Shown: piece after piece, positions 1-8,700 of the stretch
Numbering within the stretch: the first letter of the stretch is position 1
Layout: each line of letters begins with the position of its first letter
From: Actinomadura cremea
GTDB taxonomy: Bacteria > Actinomycetota > Actinomycetes > Streptosporangiales > Streptosporangiaceae
Length of the DNA: 64,000 nucleotides
Direction: 5' to 3'
NCBI RefSeq assembly: GCF_014648495.1
Contig: NZ_BMRF01000001.1
Span: 558,001 to 622,000 of the forward strand
The notes under the pieces: model-generated
What the model saw: only the letters and a program-made list of their open reading frames with translations
Databases searched by the model: none
Told to the model about the DNA's origin: nothing
Position numbers and translations under genes: made by a program

Positions 1-218
1 GGGACCAGCAGGACGTCCAGGTCCGGGTGGTCGTCGAACGTCCGGTCGGGCACGACCCGCATCCCCTTCGCGCACCGGACCGGCTCCGGCCCCGCCGCGA
101 CCAGGACCGTCTCGTCGCCCGCGCCGCGCAGCGTCGCCGACACCGCGAACACCTCCCACGGCCCCGCGAAATCCAGCTCCTCGGCGTCCTCGAACACCAG
201 CAGCCCGTACGTCGTCAT
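1..218 (-). CDS. DJ-1/PfpI family protein, N-terminal part (runs off the left edge)
   Basis: The ATG (complement of 216-218) opens 72 codons beginning MTTYGLLVFEDAEELDFAGP, the typical first strand and loop of DJ-1/PfpI-type proteins (isonitrile-hydratase-like, class I glutamine-amidotransferase fold). The nucleophile-elbow cysteine lies beyond the edge, so activity cannot be judged. Its start overlaps the stop of the upstream GlxA-type regulator in an ATGA (215-218), which indicates one transcript and translational coupling. The regulator carries the same fold as its N-terminal sensor domain, so the two products may see related ligands; that is inference. Confidence 0.8.
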   Translation of the reverse strand, partial: MTTYGLLVFEDAEELDFAGPWEVFAVSATLRGAGDETVLVAAGPEPVRCAKGMRVVPDRTFDDHPDLDVLLV

Positions 219-1165
219 GCGTCCTCCCTCGTTCCTCTGAACCGGTTCCGGTAGTCGGCGGGCGCGACGCCCAGCCGCCGGTGGAACACCCGCCGGAGCG
301 TCTCGCCGGTGCCGAAGCCGAGGCGCCGCGCCAGCGTCTCGACCGGCTCGCCGCCCTCCTCGAGCGCCCGCCGCGCCGCCTCCACCCGCACCCGCTCGAC
401 GTAGGCGGCGGGCGGGGCGCCCAGCTCGGCGGCGAACCGGCGCTGGAGGTGCCGGGTGCTCAGCCCGGCGCGCTCCGCCAGGTCGCCGATCGAGTGCCGC
501 GCCCCCGGATCGGCCTGGATCGCCGCCACCGCCGCGCGGATCGGGTCCGTCTCCGGCTGCCGCGACCACAGCGGGACGCTGAACTGCGACTGGCCCCCCG
601 GCCGCCGCAGGAACATCACCAGCTCGCGCGCCGCGGCGTGCGCCGCGGCCCGGCCGCGGTCGTCCTCCACCAGGGCGAGTGCCAGGTCGATCCCCGCCGT
701 CACCCCGGCGGACGTCCACAGCCGCCCGTCCCGGACGAAGATCGGGTCGCAGTCGACGGCCGCCTCCGGGTGCTCGCGGCGGAGCTGCTCCTCGCGCGCC
801 CAGTGCGTCGTCACGCGCCGCCCGTCCAGGAGCCCGGCCGCGCCCAGCAGGAACACGCCGCTGCACACCGACGCGACGCGCCGCGCGTGCCGTGCCGCGG
901 CCGCGATCCAGCCGACGAGCGCGGCGTCCGCGCGGGCCGCGTCCACGCCCCGGCCGCCCGCGACCACGAGCGTGTCGACGCCGTCCGGCGGCAGTTCGGC
1001 GACCCCGTGCCCGGCGTGCACCGCCAGCCCGCCGCTCGACCGGACGGGCCCCGCCGCGGCCCCCACGACCCGCAGGTCGTAGCCGCCCGCATGGCCGAAC
1101 ACCTCGTGGGGGCCGGTCAGGTCGAGCACCTGGAAGTCCTCGTAGATCACGAACGCGACGCGCAT
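215..1165 (-). CDS. GlxA-family transcriptional regulator (DJ-1/PfpI sensor domain plus AraC-type HTH)
   Basis: 316 residues. Residues 1-170 form a DJ-1/PfpI-like domain (MRVAFVIYEDFQVLDLTGP, then VASVCSGVFLLGAAGLLDG around the elbow Cys). Roughly 215-315 form an AraC DNA-binding domain with two helix-turn-helix segments (DLAERAGLSTRHLQRRF and RLGFGTGETLRRVFHRRLG). I chose the ATG at 1165 because GGAG sits about 5 nt upstream and the conserved domain begins there; in-frame upstream codons only add a low-complexity leader. It overlaps the downstream DJ-1 gene by ATGA, so it probably controls that gene. The inducer is unknown. Confidence 0.9.
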   Translation of the reverse strand: MRVAFVIYEDFQVLDLTGPHEVFGHAGGYDLRVVGAAAGPVRSSGGLAVHAGHGVAELPPDGVDTLVVAGGRGVDAARADAALVGWIAAAARHARRVASVCSGVFLLGAAGLLDGRRVTTHWAREEQLRREHPEAAVDCDPIFVRDGRLWTSAGVTAGIDLALALVEDDRGRAAAHAAARELVMFLRRPGGQSQFSVPLWSRQPETDPIRAAVAAIQADPGARHSIGDLAERAGLSTRHLQRRFAAELGAPPAAYVERVRVEAARRALEEGGEPVETLARRLGFGTGETLRRVFHRRLGVAPADYRNRFRGTREDA

Positions 1166-1273
1166 GACTCCAGGCTCGGGCACGTCCTGCGGTGGCGTCA
1201 ACGACACGTGCCCCACGGATCGCGCCATCCGCGGGACACATAAAGGGCGGTGCACATTTATCGGAATTCCCGG

Positions 1274-1302
1274 TTGACATCCGGATCCGCGGCTGGCAAT
1301 CT
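1274..1302 (+). promoter_or_regulatory. Possible sigma-70-type promoter for the 50-residue protein gene
   Basis: TTGACA at 1274-1279 and CAATCT at 1297-1302 are separated by 17 bp. If used, the transcript would carry a leader of about 235 nt before the small gene at 1546. The stretch 1256-1545 holds no other gene I can support. The -10 is weak for an actinomycete, so this stays tentative. Confidence 0.4.
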
Positions 1303-1545
1303 TCTACCCATGCTGCTTTGATGCTTCTCCGGTTGAGCCGCCCGCGACGCGACGTCGCGGCCCGCTCCCGAATCCTTCGGCGTCCGTCCCGTGACGCACC
1401 CCACTCGCACTGCCCGCGTCCATGCTCGCCCGCATGCACGTGACCTGTGCCGTCGGCGTGCCGTCCCGGCCCCATGACGCCCGCTCACCCTTTTCGCGGC
1501 CATTCATTTCGGCCGAATTCGAGCCTGCCCGGAGGTGGTTCATTT

Positions 1546-1698
1546 ATGCGTGCCATTAACCAGGAGAACATCCCCTTCCCGAGCGCGAAGAAGAAGAACA
1601 AGCGCAAGGGGCCCGACGTGAAGTCGGCGGCGTTCGCCAACAACAACCGGCGGAACGCCCGGCAGATGCCGACCCGGCAGCTCAACCGGGGCCGCTGA
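1546..1698 (+). CDS. Small, strongly basic 50-residue protein of unknown function
   Basis: ATG at 1546 follows a strong Shine-Dalgarno (GGAGGTGG at 1531-1538). The product starts MRAINQENIPFPSAKKKNKR and ends QLNRGR: rich in Lys, Arg, Asn and Gln, nearly free of acidic residues, with no cysteine, signal peptide or membrane segment. Codon third positions are almost all G/C after the first few codons, which supports real coding. A perfect hairpin follows at once. I do not recognise a family; an RNA- or DNA-binding role or a ribosome-associated small protein would fit the charge but is a guess. It has a long untranslated leader and stands alone between two divergent units. Confidence 0.75.
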   Translation: MRAINQENIPFPSAKKKNKRKGPDVKSAAFANNNRRNARQMPTRQLNRGR

Positions 1699-1705
1699 AC
1701 CGCCC

Positions 1706-1735
1706 CCCGGCCCCGGCCACCCGGCCGGGGCCGGG
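1706..1735 (+). terminator. Intrinsic-type terminator after the small basic protein gene
   Basis: A perfect 13-bp stem (1706-1718 with 1723-1735) with a 4-nt loop begins 8 nt after the stop codon. There is no T run, as is usual in high-GC actinomycetes. Confidence 0.75.
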
Positions 1736-1834
1736 CCCGCACGCCCTCCGCACGACCGCCCCCTCGCCCGTCCGGCACGATCGCCTACCCTGAGTGATGA
1801 ATGATCACTGTAGGCGACGCCCTGGGGATCGGCT

Positions 1835-3238
1835 GTGGCACGACGAGAACGGCTCGACCGCCGGCGTCGCCGCGCGCTCCTCTCGGTGCGCGGCCGCGCG
1901 ACCCTGATCACCGTCACGGTCGCCGGGCTGGTCCTGGCCCTGGTGTTCGTCCTGGTCCTGCTGCTCGCCCGCGACGCCCTGACCAACCAGACCGAGGACA
2001 CCGCGCGGGAGACCGCCGAACGCGTCGCCTTCGACGTGCTCGGCGGCGCGCGTCCCGCCGACGCCCTCGCCACCCGGCGCGACGAGGCGCCGCTGATCCA
2101 GGCCGTCGGCCCGGACGGACGGCTCGTCGGCGCCAACGACCGCGGCGCGAACCGGCCCCCGCTCGGGCGGCGCGCCATCGCGCGCGGCGAGCTGCTCGTC
2201 GAGGGCCGGAGCTGCCGCCCCGCCGGCGACCGCTGCGTGCGCTACTTCGGCCTGCGGCTGCCCGAGACCCGGTGGGGCCGCGACGTCACGGTGATCGCCG
2301 CCGAACCCATCCCCCTGCTCGGGCAGATCTGGCCGATCCCCCTCGCCCTGGCCGCGGCCCTCGCGGGGCTGCTCGGCCTGATCGGCTGGTGGACGTGGCG
2401 GACCATCGGGCAGGCGTTCGTCCCCGTCGACCGGATCCGCGCCGGCATGTCCGAGTTCACCATCCGCGGCCTGTCCCACCGCGTCCCCGTCCCGCGTACC
2501 GGCGGCGAGATCCAGCGCCTCGCCGAGACCGTCAACGGCACGCTCGAACGGCTCGACGAGGCGATGAACCGCGAGCGGCGCTTCATCTCCGACGCGTCCC
2601 ACGACCTGCGCAATCCCATCACCGGCCTGCGCACCCGCCTGGAGGTCGCGCTCGACGAGGACGATCCGGACGGGTGCCGCGAGACGCTCCGCGCCGCCCT
2701 CCGCGACACCGAACGGCTCAACGACATCGTCGTCGACCTCCTCGAACTGTCCCGGCTCGACTCCCGCGCGCCCGTCCCGGTCGAACGCGTCGACCTCGCC
2801 GACCTCGCCCGCCGCGAGGTCGAGCGCCACACGTCCGGCGCCCCCATCGGCACCCGCCTCGACCCCGGCGTCGCCGTCGAGGCGAACCCGGTCCGGGTCT
2901 CCCGCGTCATCGGCAACCTCCTCGGCAACGCCGAACGGCACGCCGACTCCCGCATCGAGGTGACCGTCGCGCGCGACGGCGACGCGGCCGTCCTGCGGGT
3001 CGCCGACGACGGCGCGGGCGTCCCCGAGGACGCCCGCGAGCGCGTCTTCGAACGCTTCGCCCGCCTCTCCGACTCCCGCCGCCGCGACCCTCAGGGCACC
3101 GGGCTCGGCCTCCCCATCGCCCGCGAGATCGCCGAGATCTACGGCGGCACCCTCCGCATCACCGACGCCCCCGAGGGGGGCCTGGCCGGAGCCCACTTCG
3201 AGATGCGCCTCCCCCTCGCGGCGCCACCGGGGCCGTGA
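1835..3238 (+). CDS. Two-component sensor histidine kinase, orphan
   Basis: 467 residues from GTG at 1835. Membrane helix about 22-45, an extracytoplasmic segment to about 160 with two Cys (CRPAGDRC near 127-134), second helix about 166-188, HAMP linker, then the dimerisation box ISDASHDLRNPITGL with phospho-acceptor His256. The ATPase domain has the N box NLLGNAERHAD (361-371), a G1 box VADDGAGVP, and the G2 box GTGLGLPIAREIAE. This is the full PhoQ/EnvZ-type layout. No response regulator gene is adjacent on either side (a small-protein gene upstream, a lipoprotein gene downstream on the other strand), so its partner must be elsewhere or has been lost. Confidence 0.9.
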   Translation: MARRERLDRRRRRALLSVRGRATLITVTVAGLVLALVFVLVLLLARDALTNQTEDTARETAERVAFDVLGGARPADALATRRDEAPLIQAVGPDGRLVGANDRGANRPPLGRRAIARGELLVEGRSCRPAGDRCVRYFGLRLPETRWGRDVTVIAAEPIPLLGQIWPIPLALAAALAGLLGLIGWWTWRTIGQAFVPVDRIRAGMSEFTIRGLSHRVPVPRTGGEIQRLAETVNGTLERLDEAMNRERRFISDASHDLRNPITGLRTRLEVALDEDDPDGCRETLRAALRDTERLNDIVVDLLELSRLDSRAPVPVERVDLADLARREVERHTSGAPIGTRLDPGVAVEANPVRVSRVIGNLLGNAERHADSRIEVTVARDGDAAVLRVADDGAGVPEDARERVFERFARLSDSRRRDPQGTGLGLPIAREIAEIYGGTLRITDAPEGGLAGAHFEMRLPLAAPPGP

Positions 3239-3358
3239 ACCCGGTGGCCGGGTGCCGTCACATCGTCGACAGGGCGACGAAATCAGCAGGACGGAGGCGG
3301 TCGATCCGCCGAAAGGGTGAGCGCCGCCCCGGTGGCACTCGCCCGTCGGGCTTGCCCG

Positions 3359-4126
3359 TCATTCCGGGGCCGTGCGGAGCGTGATCGACCCGCTCCCGGT
3401 CCGGACGTCGATCGCGTGCGGCCCGCCGGGGTCCGCGGGCACGCCGGCGCGGACGTCCCCGTTGTCGGTGCGGGTCGTGACCCGGTAGCGGGCTTCGGGG
3501 ACCTCGACCGTCACCGCCCCGTTGTCCGTCCGCACCCCCACCCGCGCGGGCGCCGCGGCGAAGGACAGGGCGACCTCGCCGTTCTCCGACGCCGCCCGGA
3601 CCTGCGGCGACCTGCTCCCCGACACCCGCAGTTCCCCGTTCTGCGTCTCCAGGTCGAGGCCGCCCGCCGCGCCGGTGACCGTGATCGCGCCGTTGTCGGT
3701 GCGGACCTTCAGGTCCGCGCGGAACCCGGCCGCGGCGACCGCCCCGCTGTCCCCCTCGACCGCGACCGGCACCCGCTCCGGCACCCGGACCTCGTACCGG
3801 ACGTCGCAGCCGCCGATGACCGTCGCGCACTCGGTGGCCAGCGTGAGCGTCCCGTCCCGCAGCCGCCACGTCGTCCCGGGATCGCCGCCGACGACCGACC
3901 ACCGGGCGAACCGGCGCGTCACCTCGACCTCGTCCACGCGGGCGGGACGGACGTCGAGGGCTCCGCCGTCCACCGCGATCGTGAGCCGCTCGGGGACGGG
4001 GCCGAAGCTCCGCCGCTCGGGATCGGCGTCCGCCGCCGACGCGCCGCAGCCGCTCAGCGCCGCCAGGGCGAGGACCGCACCGGCCAGCGGGAGCGTCCGG
4101 CGGACGGGGAGATCGAGCCCGGTCAT
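3359..4126 (-). CDS. DUF4097-type beta-repeat lipoprotein
   Basis: 255 residues. The ATG at 4126 follows GGAGG. The N terminus has a positive start, a hydrophobic core and a lipobox LAALSGC, so it should be a lipid-anchored extracytoplasmic protein. The body repeats short turns such as SGAVAAA, TDNGAI, QNGEL, SENGEV, TDNGAV, TDNGDV and TGSGS, the right-handed parallel beta architecture typical of DUF4097 proteins. No enzyme motif is visible. It is divergent from a TetR-family gene with a 27-bp dyad between them (4145-4171), so it is almost certainly that regulator's target, perhaps an envelope-stress sensor or scaffold. Confidence 0.85.
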   Translation of the reverse strand: MTGLDLPVRRTLPLAGAVLALAALSGCGASAADADPERRSFGPVPERLTIAVDGGALDVRPARVDEVEVTRRFARWSVVGGDPGTTWRLRDGTLTLATECATVIGGCDVRYEVRVPERVPVAVEGDSGAVAAAGFRADLKVRTDNGAITVTGAAGGLDLETQNGELRVSGSRSPQVRAASENGEVALSFAAAPARVGVRTDNGAVTVEVPEARYRVTTRTDNGDVRAGVPADPGGPHAIDVRTGSGSITLRTAPE

Positions 4127-4144
4127 GTCGCGCCTCCAATTGGA

Positions 4145-4171
4145 TACTGAAAGTATTGAGTACTTGCAGTA
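4145..4171. promoter_or_regulatory. TetR-family operator between the DUF4097 and TetR genes
   Basis: Imperfect 27-bp dyad with arms TACTGnAAGTA and TACTTnCAGTA. It lies in the 55-bp gap between the two start codons, 10 bp before the TetR ATG, and should control both genes. Confidence 0.7.
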
Positions 4172-4181
4172 TGCTAACCCC

Positions 4182-4802
4182 ATGGCAGAGCACAGCGGAC
4201 CGATCCCCCGGACGCCCCGCGCGGAGGTACGGCGCAGGCTCCTCGACGAGGCGGCGCGGGTCTTCGCCGAGCGCGGTTACGACGACGCCCGGATCGACGA
4301 CATCGCGCACGCCGCCGGGTTCACCAAGGGGGCCGTCTACTCCAACTTCGGCGGCAAGCAGGGCCTGTTCGCCGCGATCCTCGACGCCGGCGCCGAGGCG
4401 GAGCTCAAGGACGTGATGGCCGGGATCGCGGACGGCGCCGAGCGCGGCCCCGTCCTCGACCGGGTCGCCCGGACGGTCGCGCGCCGCATCGTCGACGACA
4501 CCGGACGCGCGCAGCTCGGCCTCGAGTTCGCCGCCCGCGCGGGGCGCGACGAACGGACCCGCGAGGTCCTCGCGCCCCTGCGCCGGGCCCAGCGCGACGC
4601 CGCGTCCCGTTCGATCGGCGAGGTCGCCGAGCGCACCGGCGCGCGCCCGTCGGTCGACCCGGACCTGGCCGCGCTGATCCTGCACTGCCTGACCAACGGC
4701 CTGACGAACGAGCGCGTCGCCGATCCCGAGGCGATCTCCCCCGAGCTCGTCGAGCGGGCGCTGACCACCGTCCTGACCCTGCTGCTCCCCCCGGACGCCT
4801 GA
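4182..4802 (+). CDS. TetR-family transcriptional regulator
   Basis: 206 residues. The N-terminal TetR helix-turn-helix is clear: ARVFAERGYDDARIDDIAHA, then AAGFTKGAVYSNFGGKQGLF. The C-terminal ligand domain (about 70-206) is all-helical and not diagnostic. It is divergent from the DUF4097 lipoprotein, with the operator just upstream of its own start, so negative autoregulation is likely. It converges on the imine-reductase-like gene; both stop codons lie inside the shared terminator stem. Confidence 0.9.
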   Translation: MAEHSGPIPRTPRAEVRRRLLDEAARVFAERGYDDARIDDIAHAAGFTKGAVYSNFGGKQGLFAAILDAGAEAELKDVMAGIADGAERGPVLDRVARTVARRIVDDTGRAQLGLEFAARAGRDERTREVLAPLRRAQRDAASRSIGEVAERTGARPSVDPDLAALILHCLTNGLTNERVADPEAISPELVERALTTVLTLLLPPDA

Positions 4803-4835
4803 CCGCCCGGCGGGCCGGACGGCGGCGGGCGGTCA
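4800..4835. terminator. Bidirectional terminator enclosing both stop codons
   Basis: TGACCGCCC (4800-4808) pairs with GGGCGGTCA (4827-4835). The stem contains the TGA of the TetR gene and, on the other strand, the TGA of the convergent reductase gene. Confidence 0.6.
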
Positions 4836-5705
4836 GGACTTCCGGATCACCTTGATCACGCTGCTCAGGCCGTCGGCGCCGTGGCCGGCGTTGACGGTGC
4901 GCCAGAACAGGTCGCGCAGGGCGCGCGGGCCGAGGGTGTCGACGCCGGCGGCCTCGGCGGTCTCGACCACGTGGTCGGCGCCGACCGCCTGCATGAGCAT
5001 GCTGTTCTCGCCGCCCGGATGGGTGCCCGCGTCGATCTCCTCGGCGACGATCCTCAGGAAGCCCATCGGCCCGTCCACGCCGAGCGAGGTCACCGTCTCG
5101 GCCGCGAACGGGCGGAACTGCTCGGCGGAGACGCCCGCCGACTCCAGCATCGCGATCGAGTGCATGTAGGCGGCGATCGTCGACCAGAACAGGTAGAGCT
5201 GCGCCTGGTAGTACAGGTTCGACAGCCCGAGGTCGGCACCGACGTAGGTGGTGTCGCCCAGCTCGCGCAGGGTCTCCCTGTGCCGGTCCAGGATTTCCTC
5301 CGGGCCGCTGTACATGATGTACGCGCCGGGCCGACCGATCCCCGGCGGGGGCGTCATGACGCCTCCGGTGAGGAGTTCGGCGCCGTTGCCGGACGCCCAG
5401 TCGCCCGCGCGGCGCAGCTCGTCCGGGCTGCCGGAGCTGAGGTTCACCAGGACGCGGCCCTTCAACCGGGCGCCGTCCAGCGAGTCGTACATCGCCTTGT
5501 AGTCGGTCTGGCTGATGACCACGAGTTCGGACGCGGCGAGCGCGTCGTCCGGGGTCGCGGCAAGGGTCGCTCCCTGCTCGACCAAGGGGGCGGCCTTGGA
5601 CGCGGTTCGGTTCCACACGGTGGTCGGGTGGCCGTTCTTCAGGAACGTCTCCGCCATCGCCCTGCCCATCGGGCCGAGGCCGACGACCGTCACCGGAGCT
5701 TTCAT
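4833..5705 (-). CDS. NAD(P)-binding oxidoreductase of the imine reductase / beta-hydroxyacid dehydrogenase superfamily
   Basis: 290 residues. The Rossmann motif GLGPMGRAMAETF is at the N terminus, followed by VWNRTASKA, the arginine-containing loop expected for NADPH selectivity. The C-terminal half is the long interdomain helix and helical dimerisation domain of imine reductases (LYYQAQLYLFWSTIAAYMHS). At the position where many imine reductases carry a proton-donating Asp (pattern LYD), I read Tyr, which suits the Tyr-type subgroup; this alignment was done by eye. The ATG at 5705 is 89 bp from the divergent SARP gene, whose product may regulate it. A physiological cyclic-imine substrate is plausible but unknown. 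Confidence 0.8.
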   Translation of the reverse strand: MKAPVTVVGLGPMGRAMAETFLKNGHPTTVWNRTASKAAPLVEQGATLAATPDDALAASELVVISQTDYKAMYDSLDGARLKGRVLVNLSSGSPDELRRAGDWASGNGAELLTGGVMTPPPGIGRPGAYIMYSGPEEILDRHRETLRELGDTTYVGADLGLSNLYYQAQLYLFWSTIAAYMHSIAMLESAGVSAEQFRPFAAETVTSLGVDGPMGFLRIVAEEIDAGTHPGGENSMLMQAVGADHVVETAEAAGVDTLGPRALRDLFWRTVNAGHGADGLSSVIKVIRKS

Positions 5706-5794
5706 GTTTCCTCCTCGTTGTCAGGGCTCCACGGTCGCGGGAGGCGCTTCGGAAAGCCTTCGGGCCGGTCCGTAGCGGCAGATACGGTGAGGAA

Positions 5795-8700
5795 ATGCGC
5801 TTCGGGGTGTTGGGGCCGCTCGCCGTGTGGACGGGCGACGGGACGGCCCTGCGGGTCCCGGAGACGAAGGTCCGCGCCGTCCTCGCGGCGCTGCTGGCCG
5901 ACCCCGGACGGACGGTCTCGGCGGACCGGCTGATCGACGCGCTGTGGGGCGACCGGCCCCCGCGCAACCCGGCCGGGACGCTCCAGGCGCGCGTGTCGCA
6001 GCTCCGGAAGGTCCTGGACGGCGCCGAACCGGGCGCGCGGGCGCTCGTCGCGACCCGTCCGTCCGGCTACGCCCTGGACGTCGGGCCGGACGCGGTCGAC
6101 GCGGGACGGTTCGCGGCGCTGCTCGTCCGGGCCCGCGACACCACCGACCCCCTCGCCCGGACGCGGCTGCTCGGCGAGGCGCTCGCGCTGTGGCGGGGGC
6201 CCGCGTTCGCCGACTTCGCCGACGCCGGGTTCGTCCGGGACGCGATCACCGACCTGGAGGAGCGCCGGCTCGCGGCGCTGGAGGAGCACGCGGAGACGCG
6301 GCTGGAGCTGGGCGAGCACGCGGCGCTGGCGGCGGAGCTGGCCGGGCCGGTGGCGCGCGAGCCGCTGCGGGAGCGGCTGCGGGCGGCGCACCTGCGCGCC
6401 CTGCACCGGGCCGGGCGGCGCGGCGAGGCCCTCACCGGGTACCACGACCTGCGCGAGCGGCTCGCCGAGGAGCTGGGCGTCGATCCGAGCCCCGAACTGG
6501 CGGAGCTGTACCAGGAGATCCTCGACGACCGGCCCGCCGGGCCGGTGCGGCCGAGGCCGGTCGTGCGGCTGCCGGTGCCGCTGGACGAGCTGATCGGACG
6601 GGACGCGGCGGTGGACCGGGCCCGCGACGCCCTGCGGGAGCACCGCCTCGTGACGCTGACCGGTTCGGGCGGCGTCGGGAAGACGCGGCTCGCGCTGGAG
6701 ACGGCGGGGCGTGCGGCGGCCGACCATCCGGACGGCGTGTGGTTCGTCGAGCTGGCGCCGCTGCGGCCCCGGACGGCGGCGGACGTCGCCGAGCCGGTCG
6801 CGCGCACGCTGGGCCTGCGGGACGAACCGGCCGATCCGGGCGCGGGGATCGTGGACCGGCTCGCCGACGCGCTGCGCGGGCGCCGCGCGCTGCTCGTCCT
6901 CGACAACTGCGAGCACGTCGCCGAACCGGCCGCCGAGCTGGTGGAACGGCTGCTGGCGGGCGCACCCGGGCTGCGGGTCCTCGCCACCTCGCGCGAGCCG
7001 CTCGGCGTTCCGGGCGAGCGGCTCGCGATCGTCCCGCCGCTGGACCTGCCGGGCGGCCGGAGCGACCCGGACGACCTGCGGCGGTACGGGGCGGTCCGGC
7101 TGTTCGTCGCGCGGGCGTCGGCGGCGGCGCCCGGGTTCGCGCTGGACGCGGCGACGGCGCCGTGGGTCGCGTCGATCTGCCGGCGGCTGGACGGCGTCCC
7201 GCTGGCGCTCGAACTCGCGGCGACGCGCGTCCGGGCCCTCGGGGTGCGGGAGCTGGCGGCGGCGCTGGACGACCGGTTCGGGGTGCTGGCGGGCGCGCGG
7301 CGGGGCCCGGAGCGGCAGCGGACGCTGCGCGCGACGATCGACTGGAGCTGGGGGCTGCTGGACGGCGGCGAGCGCGCGGCGCTGCGGCGGCTGGCGGTGC
7401 ACGCGGGCGGCTGCACGGCGGAGGCGGCGGCGGAGGTGTCCGGCGCGGGCCTCGACGTGCTCGCCCGGCTGGTGGACCGTTCCCTGGTCGCGCGGGGCGC
7501 GGACGGCCGGTACCGGCTGCTGGAGTCGATCGCCGCGTACGGGCTGGAGCGGCTGCGGGAGGCGGGCGAGGAGGACGAGCTGCGGCTGCGGCACGTCCGC
7601 CACCTGGTCGATCTCGCGGAGCGGGCGGCGGACGGGCTGCGCGGTCCGGGGCAGGCGCGGTGGCTCGGGCGGCTCGACGCGGAGGCCGCCGGGCTGCGCG
7701 CGGCCCTGGAGCACGCGCCGCCGGACCTCGCGCTCCGGCTGGCGAACGCGCTGGCCTGGTACTGGTTCCTGCGGGGCCGCTTCGGCGAGGCCCGGAGCGC
7801 GTTCGCGGACGTCCTGGAGTCCGCGCCCGGCGGCCCCGGGCGGTTGGAGGCGGAGACGTGGCTCGCGGCGATGACGATGGCGTCCGGCGAGAGCACCGAC
7901 GCCGACGATCTGCGCCGCACCGCACTGGAGCGGTACGAGGACGCCGATGGGTTCGCCAGAGCGAAGGCGCAGTGGCTCCTGAGCCGCGTTCACTGGGCCT
8001 ACGGCGATATGACCGTCGCGCATGAGCGCGTGAACGAGGCCCTGGCCGTCTTCCGTGCGCGCGCCGACCGCTGGCACACGGCCGCCGCGCTCGCCACCCG
8101 CGCGATGCTCGCCGTCGGGCGCGGGGACGTGGCGTCCATGCGGGCCGACGCCGCCGCGAGCCTGGAGGTCTTCGACGCGCTCGGCGACCCGTGGGGACGC
8201 CTCGAAGCCACCGACGTGCTCGCCCAGCACGCCGAGATCACCGGCGACTACGCGGCGGCCGCGCGGCGGCTGCGGGCCGGGCTGCGGCTCGCCGAGGACC
8301 TCGGGATGTGGCCGGAGGCGTCGTTCCGGCTCGCCGGGCTGGGCCGGATCGCGCTTCTGAGCGGCGACCTCGGCGAGGCCCACGACCTGCACGAACGCGC
8401 CCTGTGCACGGCGACGCGGCACGCGGCGACGTCCGCCGAGGAGTTCGCCGAGCTGGGCCTCGGCCTGGTCGCGCGGGCGCGCGGCGAGCCGGACGCCGCC
8501 GAGGCGCACCTGCGCGCGCCCCTCGCCTGGCTGCGCGACATCGGCGGGACGGCCGGGATCGCGTTCGTGCACGCGCAGCTCGGCTTCATCGCCGAGGAGC
8601 GCGGCGACGCGGACGCGGCGCTCGCCCTGCACACCGAGGGCCTGGCCGCCGCCCGCGAGACCGGCGACCCGCGCGCGATCGCGCTCGCGCTGGAGGGGCT

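Noticed and set aside
1310-1321. Two-residue upstream ORF (ATG CTG CTT TGA) in the leader of the small basic protein
   Set aside because: No ribosome site and no pairing to the downstream Shine-Dalgarno; too short to support.
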